From Microbacterium sp. (GTDB taxonomy: Bacteria; Actinomycetota; Actinomycetes; Actinomycetales; Microbacteriaceae): a stretch of DNA of 18,179 nt. The translations under genes and the position numbers were made by a program. This document shows positions 6,961 to 12,983 of the stretch, in pieces. The first letter of the stretch is position 1, and every line of letters starts with the position of its first letter. The notes beneath the pieces are model-generated. The model did not search any database. It was not told the origin of the DNA and saw only the letters and a program-made list of their open reading frames with translations. The stretch covers positions 1-18,179 of the forward strand of contig JAJUIM010000008.1 in assembly GCA_029267645.1 (NCBI GenBank). The letters run 5' to 3'.

Positions 6961-7890
6961 ATGACCCGCTACGCACTCGCCGTCGACCTCGGCGGCACCA
7001 AGATCGAGGCCGGGCTCGTCGATGAGCAGGGCGGCGTGCTGGCGGCGAGCCGCCATCGCGCGCCGACGGGTCGTGAGATCACGCCCGAGGGGCTGCGCGG
7101 CGCCGTGAGCACGGTCGTGAGCAGCGCGCTCGAGCACCTGCCGCAGGGATCCTCGCTCGCCGGCGCGGGCATCGGATCCGCCGGTCCCGTCGATTTCGGA
7201 CGCGGCACGATCCACCCCGTGAACATGCCGGGCGTGCACGGCTTCGAGCTCGTCGAGGCGGTGCGCGACGCCGTGATCGTCGACTCGGGGCAGTTCGAGG
7301 TCGACGTCGCGATCCGCCACGACGGGGGAGCGCTCGCGCTCGCCGAATCGTGGCTCGGCGCGGCCACCGGCACGAAGGCCTCGCTGTCGATCGTCGTGTC
7401 GACCGGCGTGGGCGGCGGGATCGTTGTGGGCGGACGGCCGATCGGCGGGGCCTCGGGCAACGCCGGGCACCTCGGCCAGATGCACGTCTCGACCGACGGG
7501 GGAGAGCTGACGCTCGAGGAGGTCGCGTCGGGACCCTCGAGCGTGCGCTGGGCGCAGCTGCAGGGATGGCAGGGCACGGCGGGCGAGCAGCTATCGGACG
7601 ATGCGCGCCGCGGCGACCGCATCGCACGGGCCGCGATCGAGCGATCCGCCCGCGCGGTCGGACGTGCCCTCGCCGACGCCTCGACGCTGCTCGACCTCGA
7701 GGTCATCGCGATCTCGGGCGGATTCTCGTTTGTGTCGGACGACTACATCGACCTCGTCTCGGCCGCCCTCGTCGACTGGGCCGAGCTGCCCTACGCCCGA
7801 TCGACCCGCGTGGTCCGCAGCGGCCTCGGCCCCGACGGCCCCCTCGTCGGCGCCGCCGCACTGGCATTCGTGGGGCCGCAGGCTTCCTGA
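6961..7890 (+). CDS. ROK-family protein, sugar-kinase-like, without the zinc-cysteine cluster
   Basis: The 309-residue product has the ROK/ASKHA fold: phosphate-1 loop VDLGGTKIEAG (8-18), GIGSAGPVDFGRG (70-82), the catalytic aspartate region AIRHDGGALALAE with D121, and the glycine-rich loop STGVGGGIV (147-155). GNAGHLG (166-172) matches the ROK signature start, but the CxCGxxGCxE zinc site that normally follows is replaced by a stretch with no cysteine. Glucokinase-type activity is therefore possible, since some ROK kinases lack zinc, but unproven. There is no N-terminal helix-turn-helix, so it is not a ROK repressor. The ATG lies 1 nt after the pyrE stop. A palindrome cluster follows the gene. 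Confidence 0.85.
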   Translation: MTRYALAVDLGGTKIEAGLVDEQGGVLAASRHRAPTGREITPEGLRGAVSTVVSSALEHLPQGSSLAGAGIGSAGPVDFGRGTIHPVNMPGVHGFELVEAVRDAVIVDSGQFEVDVAIRHDGGALALAESWLGAATGTKASLSIVVSTGVGGGIVVGGRPIGGASGNAGHLGQMHVSTDGGELTLEEVASGPSSVRWAQLQGWQGTAGEQLSDDARRGDRIARAAIERSARAVGRALADASTLLDLEVIAISGGFSFVSDDYIDLVSAALVDWAELPYARSTRVVRSGLGPDGPLVGAAALAFVGPQAS

Positions 7891-7923
7891 CGGATCGGAT
7901 CCTGCCGGATCGTCCCGGCCCAA

Positions 7924-7981
7924 GGACACCAAACCTGACGAAGGACACCAAGCTTGGTGTCCACGTTCAAGTTTTGTGTCC
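7924..7981. repeat. Nested palindromes built on GGACACC/GGTGTCC
   Basis: The centre is a perfect 20-bp palindrome, GGACACCAAGCTTGGTGTCC (7943-7962). It is flanked by GGACACCAAAC (7924-7934) and GTTTTGTGTCC (7971-7981), which pair with each other with one mismatch. The element lies in the 129-bp gap between the convergent ROK and HAD-operon genes, so an RNA hairpin here could terminate both transcripts. Its GGACACMAA unit also occurs in the divergent repeat upstream of pyrE, which is not a terminator position. Function is therefore open. Confidence 0.65.
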
Positions 7982-8019
7982 GCGGACGGGGGTTCGGTGA
8001 CGGCAGACCGGATCCAGCC

Positions 8020-8145
8020 CTACCGTCGGGGGCCGAAGGGGTCGTCGTCGTCCCGGCCGTCCTTCAGGCGGCGGAGGGCGCGGATCCCCATGACGATCGC
8101 CGCGACGCACGACGCCGCCACGACGACGAGGAAGATCTCGCCCAT
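8020..8145 (-). CDS. 41-residue membrane peptide coupled to the HAD gene
   Basis: A short ORF begins in TGATG, where the HAD stop TGA (8147-8145) shares its A with this ATG, so reinitiation by the terminating ribosome is the likely translation route. The product has one hydrophobic helix (about residues 4-20, IFLVVVAASCVAAIVMG), a basic stretch (RALRRLKDGR) and an acidic-proline tail (DDDDPFGPRR), which predicts an N-out single-pass protein with a cytoplasmic tail. No family is recognised. The stop-start overlap, good membrane topology and codon use like its neighbours support a real gene; conservation cannot be tested here. Confidence 0.6.
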   Translation of the reverse strand: MGEIFLVVVAASCVAAIVMGIRALRRLKDGRDDDDPFGPRR

Positions 8146-8927
8146 CAGGCCGGCTCGTCGAGGAGGTCGGCGACCGAGGCGAGCGTCTCGCTCGGCCGGA
8201 ACGGATAGCGGTCGATCTCGCGCTGGTCGCTGATGCCCGTCAGTACGAGCACGGTGTGCAGGCCCGCCTCGATGCCGGCGACGATGTCGGTGTCCATGCG
8301 GTCGCCGATCATGCCGGTGTTCTCGCTGTGCGCGCCGATGCGGTTGAGCGCCGAGCGGAACATCATGGGGTTCGGCTTGCCGACGATGTAGGGCTCCTTG
8401 CCCGTCGCCTTCGTGATGAGGGCGTTGATGGCGCCCGTCGCGGGCAGCACGCCCTCGGCGCTCGGCCCCGTCGCGTCGGGGTTGGTCGAGATGAATCGCG
8501 CTCCCGCGTTGATGAGGCGGATCGCCTTCGTGATGGCCTCGAACGAGTAGTTGCGCGTCTCGCCGATTACGACGTACTCGGGATTCGACTCGGTCATGAT
8601 GAAGCCCGCCTCGTGCATGGCGGTGAGGATCCCGGCCTCGCCGACGACGAAGGCCGTGCCGCCCGGCGACTGGCTCTTCAGGAACGAGGCCGTTGCGAGC
8701 GCCGAGGTCCAGATGCGGTCCTCGGGCACCTCGATGCCGCTCGCCGACAGACGCGCCGAGAGGTCGCGCGGCGTGAAGATCGAGTTGTTCGTGAGCACGA
8801 GGAAGGGCGTCTCGGTCTCGCGCCAGTGGGCGAGCAGCTCGGGCGCGCCGGGGATCGCCCGGTTCTCGTGCACGAGCACGCCGTCCATGTCGGTCAGCCA
8901 GCACTCGATGTCGTGTCGACTCTGCAT
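8145..8927 (-). CDS. HAD-IIA family phosphatase, NagD-like
   Basis: This 260-residue cytosolic hydrolase has all HAD motifs: D13/D15 in LTDMDGVL, LTNNS (45-49), K184 in GKPNPMMF, and D209 with D212/D214 in MIGDRMDTD. The cap insertion between motifs II and III is of the large C2 type, typical of NagD-like nucleotide or sugar phosphatases. The frame is open to 9029, but the ATG at 8927 starts exactly at the domain and lies 6 nt after TACGCT, giving a leaderless message. A 41-residue membrane peptide follows by TGATG overlap. The substrate is unknown; UMP-type mononucleotides or p-nitrophenyl phosphate are typical test substrates for relatives. Confidence 0.92.
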   Translation of the reverse strand: MQSRHDIECWLTDMDGVLVHENRAIPGAPELLAHWRETETPFLVLTNNSIFTPRDLSARLSASGIEVPEDRIWTSALATASFLKSQSPGGTAFVVGEAGILTAMHEAGFIMTESNPEYVVIGETRNYSFEAITKAIRLINAGARFISTNPDATGPSAEGVLPATGAINALITKATGKEPYIVGKPNPMMFRSALNRIGAHSENTGMIGDRMDTDIVAGIEAGLHTVLVLTGISDQREIDRYPFRPSETLASVADLLDEPA

Positions 8928-8933
8928 GGGGCC

Positions 8934-8939
8934 AGCGTA
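8934..8939 (-). promoter_or_regulatory. -10 box, leaderless HAD transcript
   Basis: TACGCT on the minus strand ends 6 nt before ATG 8927, and no ribosome binding site is present. Confidence 0.5.
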
Positions 8940-9008
8940 TGCCGTTTCTGGAATCCCCGGGAGGGGCACCCGTTCCGCGTGCCGCCCGCGCGCCGCCGGC
9001 TCGTGGCC

Positions 9009-9014
9009 TAGGCT
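9009..9014 (+). promoter_or_regulatory. -10 box, leaderless dehydrogenase transcript
   Basis: TAGGCT ends 7 nt before GTG 9022. No ribosome binding site or clear -35 is visible. Confidence 0.5.
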
Positions 9015-9021
9015 CACCTCT

Positions 9022-10008
9022 GTGAGCACGACGGAGCCGGGGGAGTGGGATCCGTCTCATCTGCCGCCCCAGGACGGCCGCACCTATCTCGTCACGGGCG
9101 CGAACGCCGGCGTCGGCTACTTCGCGAGCGAGCACCTCGCGCGGGCCGGCGCGCACGTCATCATGAGCGGCCGGCACCCCAACCGTCTCGCCGCGGCGCA
9201 CGACGCCCTCGAGGCGCGGGTGCCAGGCGCCTCGGTCGAGACGCTGCTGCTCGACGTTGCGAACCCCGGATCCGTGCGCGCGGCGGCCGCGAGCGTGCGC
9301 GGTGGCCTGTTCGAGCGCACGCGGCTCGACGGCGTGATCTTCAACGCGGGCATCGTCCACACGCCGCGCGTGCGCACCGAGACGCGCGACGGCCGCGAAC
9401 TCGTCTTCTCGACGAACGCGCTCGGCCACTTCGTGCTCGGCGCCGAGCTGCTCGTCTCGCTCGCGAAGTCGGCGACGAGCCGCTGGACGCCCCGCATGGT
9501 GTGGCTCGGCAGCATCTCGACCCGCATGGGCGCGTTCGATCCCGTCGACATGCAGCTCGAGCGGTCGTACTCGGGCTGGAAGGCGTACGTGCAGTCGAAG
9601 GTCGCCGCGCAGGCGCTCGGCTTCGAGGCCGACGCGCGGCTGCGCGATGCGCGCCTGCCCGTGCAGTCGGTCGTCGCCCACCCCGGCTACTCGATCGGCG
9701 GCCGCACGCCGCGTGTGACGGGCGTCAACGAGCCGGGCACCGTCAAGCGGATCCGCGACCTGCTGCAGTCGCCCATCGCGCAGGGCAAGGATGCGGGCGC
9801 CCGCACGATCGTGCGCGCCCTCGTGGATCCGTCGATCTCGAGCGGCGAGTACTGGGGCCCCAAGTACCTCACGCGCGGCCCGGCCGTGCGACAGCGGCCG
9901 TCGGCGACGTCGGTGGATCCCGAGGTGCGCCGCCGCGTGTGGGAGGCGTGCGAAGAGCTCTCGGGCATCGAGTGGCCCTTCCAGAAGGCCGTGCGCGCCG
10001 CTCGGTAG
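9022..10008 (+). CDS. Short-chain dehydrogenase/reductase
   Basis: This 328-residue Rossmann-fold oxidoreductase has the nucleotide motif TGANAGVG (25-32), the NAG motif (108-110), a catalytic serine in WLGSIS (S164 or S166), and the Y189-x-x-x-K193 pair in YVQSK. It is longer than a classical SDR (about 250) owing to a C-terminal region, as in retinol-dehydrogenase or protochlorophyllide-reductase-like SDRs. R51 after the second strand suggests NADP(H) preference. GTG 9022 is chosen because similarity begins shortly after it and TAGGCT lies 7 nt upstream; the frame is open far upstream without support. The TAG stop is part of the -10 box of the next gene, mntR. Substrate unknown. Confidence 0.9.
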   Translation: MSTTEPGEWDPSHLPPQDGRTYLVTGANAGVGYFASEHLARAGAHVIMSGRHPNRLAAAHDALEARVPGASVETLLLDVANPGSVRAAAASVRGGLFERTRLDGVIFNAGIVHTPRVRTETRDGRELVFSTNALGHFVLGAELLVSLAKSATSRWTPRMVWLGSISTRMGAFDPVDMQLERSYSGWKAYVQSKVAAQALGFEADARLRDARLPVQSVVAHPGYSIGGRTPRVTGVNEPGTVKRIRDLLQSPIAQGKDAGARTIVRALVDPSISSGEYWGPKYLTRGPAVRQRPSATSVDPEVRRRVWEACEELSGIEWPFQKAVRAAR

Positions 10009-10011
10009 CCT
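10006..10011 (+). promoter_or_regulatory. -10 box of the mntR-like gene, overlapping the dehydrogenase stop codon
   Basis: TAGCCT starts with the TAG stop of the upstream gene and ends 7 nt before ATG 10019. The regulator thus has its own leaderless start despite the 10-nt gene gap. Confidence 0.5.
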
Positions 10012-10018
10012 GTCATCC

Positions 10019-10654
10019 ATGCCCCAGAGCCCCGCGGCCGACGACTACCTCAAGACGATCTACGCCCACACCGAGTGGCAGGATCAGCCGATCATGCCGT
10101 CGGTGCTCGCCGCGAAGCTGGGCGTCGCGCCGTCGAGCGTGACCGAGATGGTGAAGAAGCTCGCCGCGTCGGGCCTCGTGGCCCACGAGCCGTACCGCGC
10201 CGTCACGCTCACCGCCGACGGGCGCGCCCGCGCCGTCGCCATGACGCGCCGCCACCGGCTCATCGAGACGTGGCTCGTGCGCGAGTTCGGCTACACGTGG
10301 GACGAGGTGCACGACGAGGCCGAGGTGCTCGAGCACGCCGTGAGCGATCGCATGCTCGAGAAGATCGATGACCGCCTCGGGCGGCCGGAGGTGGATCCGC
10401 ACGGCGACCTCATCCCGCGACCCGACGGATCCGTTTCGCGCCCCGCCTTCGTGCGCCTCGACGCGGCGCCCGACGGCCACACGGGGCGCGTGCTGCGCGT
10501 GCTCGACCGGGATCCGCTGCTGCTGCGCGCCATCACGAGCTGCGGCATCGACGTGGGCACCGAGCTGACGGTGCGCGCGCCGGGCGTCGAGGTCGCGGGG
10601 TCGGCGGTCGACCTGCCCGACGGCGCCGCCGAGGCCGTTTGGCTCTCGGCGTGA
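10019..10654 (+). CDS. mntR: DtxR/MntR-family manganese-responsive regulator
   Basis: This 211-residue metalloregulator should bind DNA when loaded with metal. A winged helix (about 8-70, SSVTEMVKKLAASGLV as recognition region) is followed by the dimerisation and metal domain. Positions matching the DtxR ligands are D9 (Met10 in DtxR), H79, E83, E102 (Cys102 in DtxR), E105 and H106. Acidic residues replacing Met and Cys are the hallmark of manganese-type MntR rather than iron-type DtxR. A C-terminal FeoA/SH3-like domain covers about 145-211. The mntH transporter gene, 1 kb away, carries a palindrome over its promoter and is the likely target. Family call is firm, metal specificity inferred from ligands. 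Confidence 0.9.
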   Translation: MPQSPAADDYLKTIYAHTEWQDQPIMPSVLAAKLGVAPSSVTEMVKKLAASGLVAHEPYRAVTLTADGRARAVAMTRRHRLIETWLVREFGYTWDEVHDEAEVLEHAVSDRMLEKIDDRLGRPEVDPHGDLIPRPDGSVSRPAFVRLDAAPDGHTGRVLRVLDRDPLLLRAITSCGIDVGTELTVRAPGVEVAGSAVDLPDGAAEAVWLSA

Positions 10655-10667
10655 GCGCTGGTACCCT
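10639..10667 (+). promoter_or_regulatory. Promoter of the erm leader transcript
   Basis: TTGGCT (10639-10644) and TACCCT (10662-10667) are 17 nt apart. The -10 ends 6 nt before the leader ATG at 10674, so the leader peptide itself would be read from a leaderless RNA. The -35 lies inside the end of mntR. No AT-rich WhiB7-type box is seen upstream. Confidence 0.6.
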
Positions 10668-10673
10668 CGAGCC

Positions 10674-10739
10674 ATGGGAATGATCAAGACCGCGCCCGTG
10701 ATGGCGCGCCGAGCGACGTTCCGCGACCGCCGCGCCTGA
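10674..10739 (+). CDS. erm leader peptide, 21 residues
   Basis: The ORF starts 6 nt after a good -10 box and ends with TGA at 10737-10739. The peptide begins MGMIKTAPVM and ends in an arginine-rich segment, ARRATFRDRRA. Residues R17-D18-R19 form a basic-x-basic motif, the type at which macrolide-bound ribosomes are known to arrest. The stop codon is the first part of a 10-nt sequence that pairs with 10815-10824, so a ribosome held near codon 18 would cover or disturb that stem. Position, promoter and motif all support a regulatory leader for the downstream methyltransferase. The sequence is not one of the classical IAVV or RLR leaders that I recognise. Confidence 0.7.
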   Translation: MGMIKTAPVMARRATFRDRRA

Positions 10740-10916
10740 CGGCGCGCTCGCACTCGCACCCCACCTTCCGCACGCCTGTGCCGCGCTGACGCGCGCCGGG
10801 CGAAGGGCGGATCTGCGCGCCGTCTCCGAGATGCCCCCGGCACCTCGGGCGGGCCTTCGCCGCGCCGTCGCGCGCATCCGTCAGAGGTGCTCCTTCCCCA
10901 TCCCTGGAGCACTCCC
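10738..10916 (+). promoter_or_regulatory. Candidate translational attenuator of erm (competing RNA stems)
   Basis: Stem A pairs 10738-10747 with 10815-10824 (10 bp, perfect). Stem B pairs 10826-10835 with 10839-10848, with one A-C mismatch and a 3-nt loop. Stem C pairs 10887-10893 with 10906-10912 (7 bp, 12-nt loop) and buries GGAG, the erm ribosome binding site. An alternative stem pairs 10840-10846 (GCACCTC) with 10884-10890 (GAGGTGC); it excludes both B and C and would free GGAG. A further 8-bp pair, 10799-10806 with 10854-10861, excludes stem A. This matches the logic of erm attenuators. Seven- and 8-bp stems arise by chance at this GC content, so the weight rests on the position of stem C and the leader. 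Confidence 0.6.
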
Positions 10917-11684
10917 ATGCCTCGTTCCTCCCACGGCGGCCGCCACGAGCTCGGCCAGAACTTCCTCACCCACCGGCCCACGATCGCCCGCATCTCGGGC
11001 CTCGCGGCCGCAACGCGCGGCGCGATCCTCGAGATCGGCGCGGGCGACGGCGCCCTCACGCGCGAGCTCGTGCGCCTCGGCCGGCCCGTCACGGCGATCG
11101 ACATCGACGAGCACCGTGTGCGCCGGCTGCGCAGGGCCGTCCCGCAGGCTCGCGTCGTGCACGCAGACGCCCTGCGCCACCCGCTCGATGCGCCCGTCGT
11201 CGTCGGCAACGTGCCGTTCCACGTGACGACGCCGATCCTGCGCCGCCTGCTGACCGCGCGCGGCTGGCAGCACGCGATCCTCCTGACGCAGTGGGAGGTC
11301 GCGCGCAAGCGGGCGGGCGTCGGCGGCGGCACCATGATGACGGCGCAGGCCGCGCCGTGGTTCGACTTCGCGCTCGTCGGCCGCGTGCCCGCGCGCTGCT
11401 TCGCACCCGTCCCGAGCGTCGACGGCGGGCTGCTGACGATCGCGCGGCGCGCGGATCCCCTCGTGCCCGTGGCCGAGCGGCGCGCGTACGGGGCGTTCGT
11501 CGCGGCCGTCTTCACGGGGCGGGGCGGATCCCTCGAGCGCGTCGCGGCGCGCGCGTCGCGCCGGGATCCGCGGGCCGTGCGGCGCGTGCTCGCCGCGAGC
11601 GGCGTGCGCCCGCATGCCCTGCCGCGCGATCTCGCGCCCGAGCAGTGGGCGCGCCTGTGGGAGGGGGTGCGCAGGGCGCCGTGA
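10917..11684 (+). CDS. erm: Erm-type 23S rRNA (adenine-N6) methyltransferase
   Basis: This 255-residue Rossmann-fold enzyme would methylate A2058 of 23S rRNA, giving resistance to macrolides, lincosamides and streptogramin B. Motif X HELGQNFL is at 10-17, motif I EIGAGDG at 39-45, an acidic motif II in IDID (61-64), HADAL at 82-86, and motif IV GNVPFHVTTP at 97-106. The N-V/I-P-F form, the RHELGQNFL start and the short C-terminal domain favour Erm over the housekeeping KsgA. ATG 10917 follows GGAG by 7 nt; the open frame from GTG 10887 would begin inside the regulatory hairpin. Base composition matches neighbours, so it looks resident rather than newly acquired. It ends 3 nt from the convergent mntH stop. 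Confidence 0.88.
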   Translation: MPRSSHGGRHELGQNFLTHRPTIARISGLAAATRGAILEIGAGDGALTRELVRLGRPVTAIDIDEHRVRRLRRAVPQARVVHADALRHPLDAPVVVGNVPFHVTTPILRRLLTARGWQHAILLTQWEVARKRAGVGGGTMMTAQAAPWFDFALVGRVPARCFAPVPSVDGGLLTIARRADPLVPVAERRAYGAFVAAVFTGRGGSLERVAARASRRDPRAVRRVLAASGVRPHALPRDLAPEQWARLWEGVRRAP

Positions 11685-11687
11685 CCC

Positions 11688-12908
11688 TCACGCCCCCGTG
11701 AACGTCAGCCAGAGCAGCACGCCGTTGAGGGCGATAAGGAAGGCGCTCGCCGCGACGCCGAGCGCCGTCGTCCACCACCGGTTGCGGTAGCCGCCGAGCG
11801 TGCGCTCCTGCGCCGTGAGGGCGACGAGCGGCACGAGGGCGAAGGGGATCCCGAACGACAGCACGACCTGGCTCAGGATGAGCGCGGTCGTCGGGTCGAA
11901 GCCGAGGGCGAGCACGGCGAGCGCCGGGATGAGCGTGACGACGCGCCGCGCGAGCAGGGGGATCCGCACGCGCAGCAGGCCGTGCATGATCTCGGACCCC
12001 GCGTACGCGCCGACCGACGTCGACGCGAGGCCCGACGCGAGCAGCCCCACGGCAAACACGGTCGCGACGAGGCCGCCGAGGGCGTCGTCGAGCGCGGCGT
12101 AGGCGCCCTCGAGGCTGTCGGTGCCGGGCACGCCGGGCAGGTTCGCGGCGCCGAGCAGCAGGATCGCGAGGTTGACCGTGCCGGCGATGACGAGCGCGAT
12201 CGTGACGTCCCACCGTGTCGCGCGCAGCAGGCGGGGGATCCTGTGCTCCCTGTCGCCCTCGAACCGGTCGCGGGTGAGGGCCGAGTGGGCGTAGATCGCG
12301 TGCGGCATGACGGTCGCGCCGAGGATCGAGGCCGCGAGCAGCACCGACGCCGTGCCCTCGAACCTCGGCACGAGGCCGTCCACGATCTGTCCGGCGTCGG
12401 GCGGCCCCACGAAGACGCCCACCGTGAAGCCGATCGCGATGATCGCCATGAGCGCGATGACGACGAACTCGAAGGGGCGCGCGCCGCCGCGCGACTGGAT
12501 CCACAGCAGCAGCATCGACACGACGCCCGTGATGACGCCGCCCGCGAGGAGCGGGATGTCGAACAGCAGCCACAGGGCGACGGCGCCGCCGATGATCTCG
12601 GCGATGTCGGTCGCCATCGCGACGAGCTCGGCCTGCAGCCAGAAGAGGCGCCGGCCCCACGGCGAGCGGATCCGCGCGCCGAGCGTCTCGGCCAGGCTGC
12701 GGCCCGTGACGACGCCGAGCTTCGCCGAGAGGTACTGGATGAGCCACGCCATGGCGTTGCCGAGCACGACGACCCACACGAGCAGGTAGCCGAACTGCGC
12801 CCCGGCCGACATGTTCGTGGCGACGTTGCCGGGGTCGAGATAGGCGACGCCCGCCACGAGGGCGGGGCCGAGCAGCCAGGCCGTGCGGGGAGGGCGAACC
12901 GTGGTCAT
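11688..12908 (-). CDS. mntH: Nramp-family Mn2+/divalent metal transporter
   Basis: This 406-residue, about 11-helix inner-membrane protein imports manganese with protons. The metal-binding motifs are canonical: D25-P-G-N28 in helix 1 (AYLDPGNVATN) and M201-P-H203 in helix 6 (TVMPHAIYAHS). The frame is open ten codons further, but the ATG at 12908 is where similarity starts and it lies 6 nt after a CACACT -10 candidate. A palindrome covers the -35 and spacer region, so repression by a metal regulator, probably the MntR-like protein at 10019-10654, is likely. The gene is divergent from the SpoU methyltransferase gene and converges with erm. Confidence 0.95.
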   Translation of the reverse strand: MTTVRPPRTAWLLGPALVAGVAYLDPGNVATNMSAGAQFGYLLVWVVVLGNAMAWLIQYLSAKLGVVTGRSLAETLGARIRSPWGRRLFWLQAELVAMATDIAEIIGGAVALWLLFDIPLLAGGVITGVVSMLLLWIQSRGGARPFEFVVIALMAIIAIGFTVGVFVGPPDAGQIVDGLVPRFEGTASVLLAASILGATVMPHAIYAHSALTRDRFEGDREHRIPRLLRATRWDVTIALVIAGTVNLAILLLGAANLPGVPGTDSLEGAYAALDDALGGLVATVFAVGLLASGLASTSVGAYAGSEIMHGLLRVRIPLLARRVVTLIPALAVLALGFDPTTALILSQVVLSFGIPFALVPLVALTAQERTLGGYRNRWWTTALGVAASAFLIALNGVLLWLTFTGA

Positions 12909-12914
12909 GCCGAC

Positions 12915-12920
12915 AGTGTG
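12915..12920 (-). promoter_or_regulatory. -10 candidate of mntH
   Basis: CACACT on the minus strand ends 6 nt before ATG 12908. TTTCGG (12943-12938) is at -35 position with a 17-nt spacer and is part of the palindrome. Confidence 0.4.
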
Positions 12921-12951
12921 GCAGATTTTTCGGCGCACCGAAATCTATGCC
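12920..12951. promoter_or_regulatory. Candidate MntR operator at the mntH promoter
   Basis: TTTCGG (12928-12933) and CCGAAA (12938-12943) form a perfect inverted repeat around CGCA. Extending outward, GGCA (12920-12923) and TGCC (12948-12951) also match, giving 11 of 14 positions per arm. The site overlaps the mntH -35 and spacer and is AT-rich compared with its surroundings. The position is right for a repressor. Assignment to MntR rests on the neighbouring genes, not on a motif comparison. Confidence 0.6.
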
Positions 12952-12971
12952 GCACACCGTGTCGCGGGTGG

Positions 12972-12977
12972 GATCAT
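12972..12977 (+). promoter_or_regulatory. -10 candidate, leaderless methyltransferase transcript
   Basis: GATCAT ends 6 nt before GTG 12984. The divergent mntH palindrome is 20 nt upstream. Confidence 0.4.
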
Positions 12978-12983
12978 GGGGAG

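Noticed and set aside
7895..7916. Triple CGGATC direct repeats after the ROK gene
   Set aside because: Short and explained by the general excess of GGATC words in the window.
8020..10020. A 666-codon open frame on the minus strand
   Set aside because: Arginine- and alanine-rich shadow opposite the dehydrogenase and out of frame with the HAD gene; only its last 41 codons form a supported gene.
10639..10667. WhiB7-type control of erm
   Set aside because: The AT-rich element that precedes -35 boxes at WhiB7 promoters is not visible here.
10887..10916. GTG at 10887 as start of erm (adds MLLPHPWSTP)
   Set aside because: It would start inside the SD-burying hairpin, lacks its own binding site, and adds residues before the usual Erm start.
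10917..11684. KsgA/RsmA identity for the rRNA dimethyltransferase
   Set aside because: Motif IV reads GNVPFHVTTP rather than NLPYN-like, the start is RHELGQNFL and the C-terminal domain is short, all closer to Erm; the leader architecture agrees.
12913..12938. Longer mntH start at 12938 (MRRKICHTVG extension)
   Set aside because: The extension would be encoded by the operator and promoter; family similarity starts at 12908.
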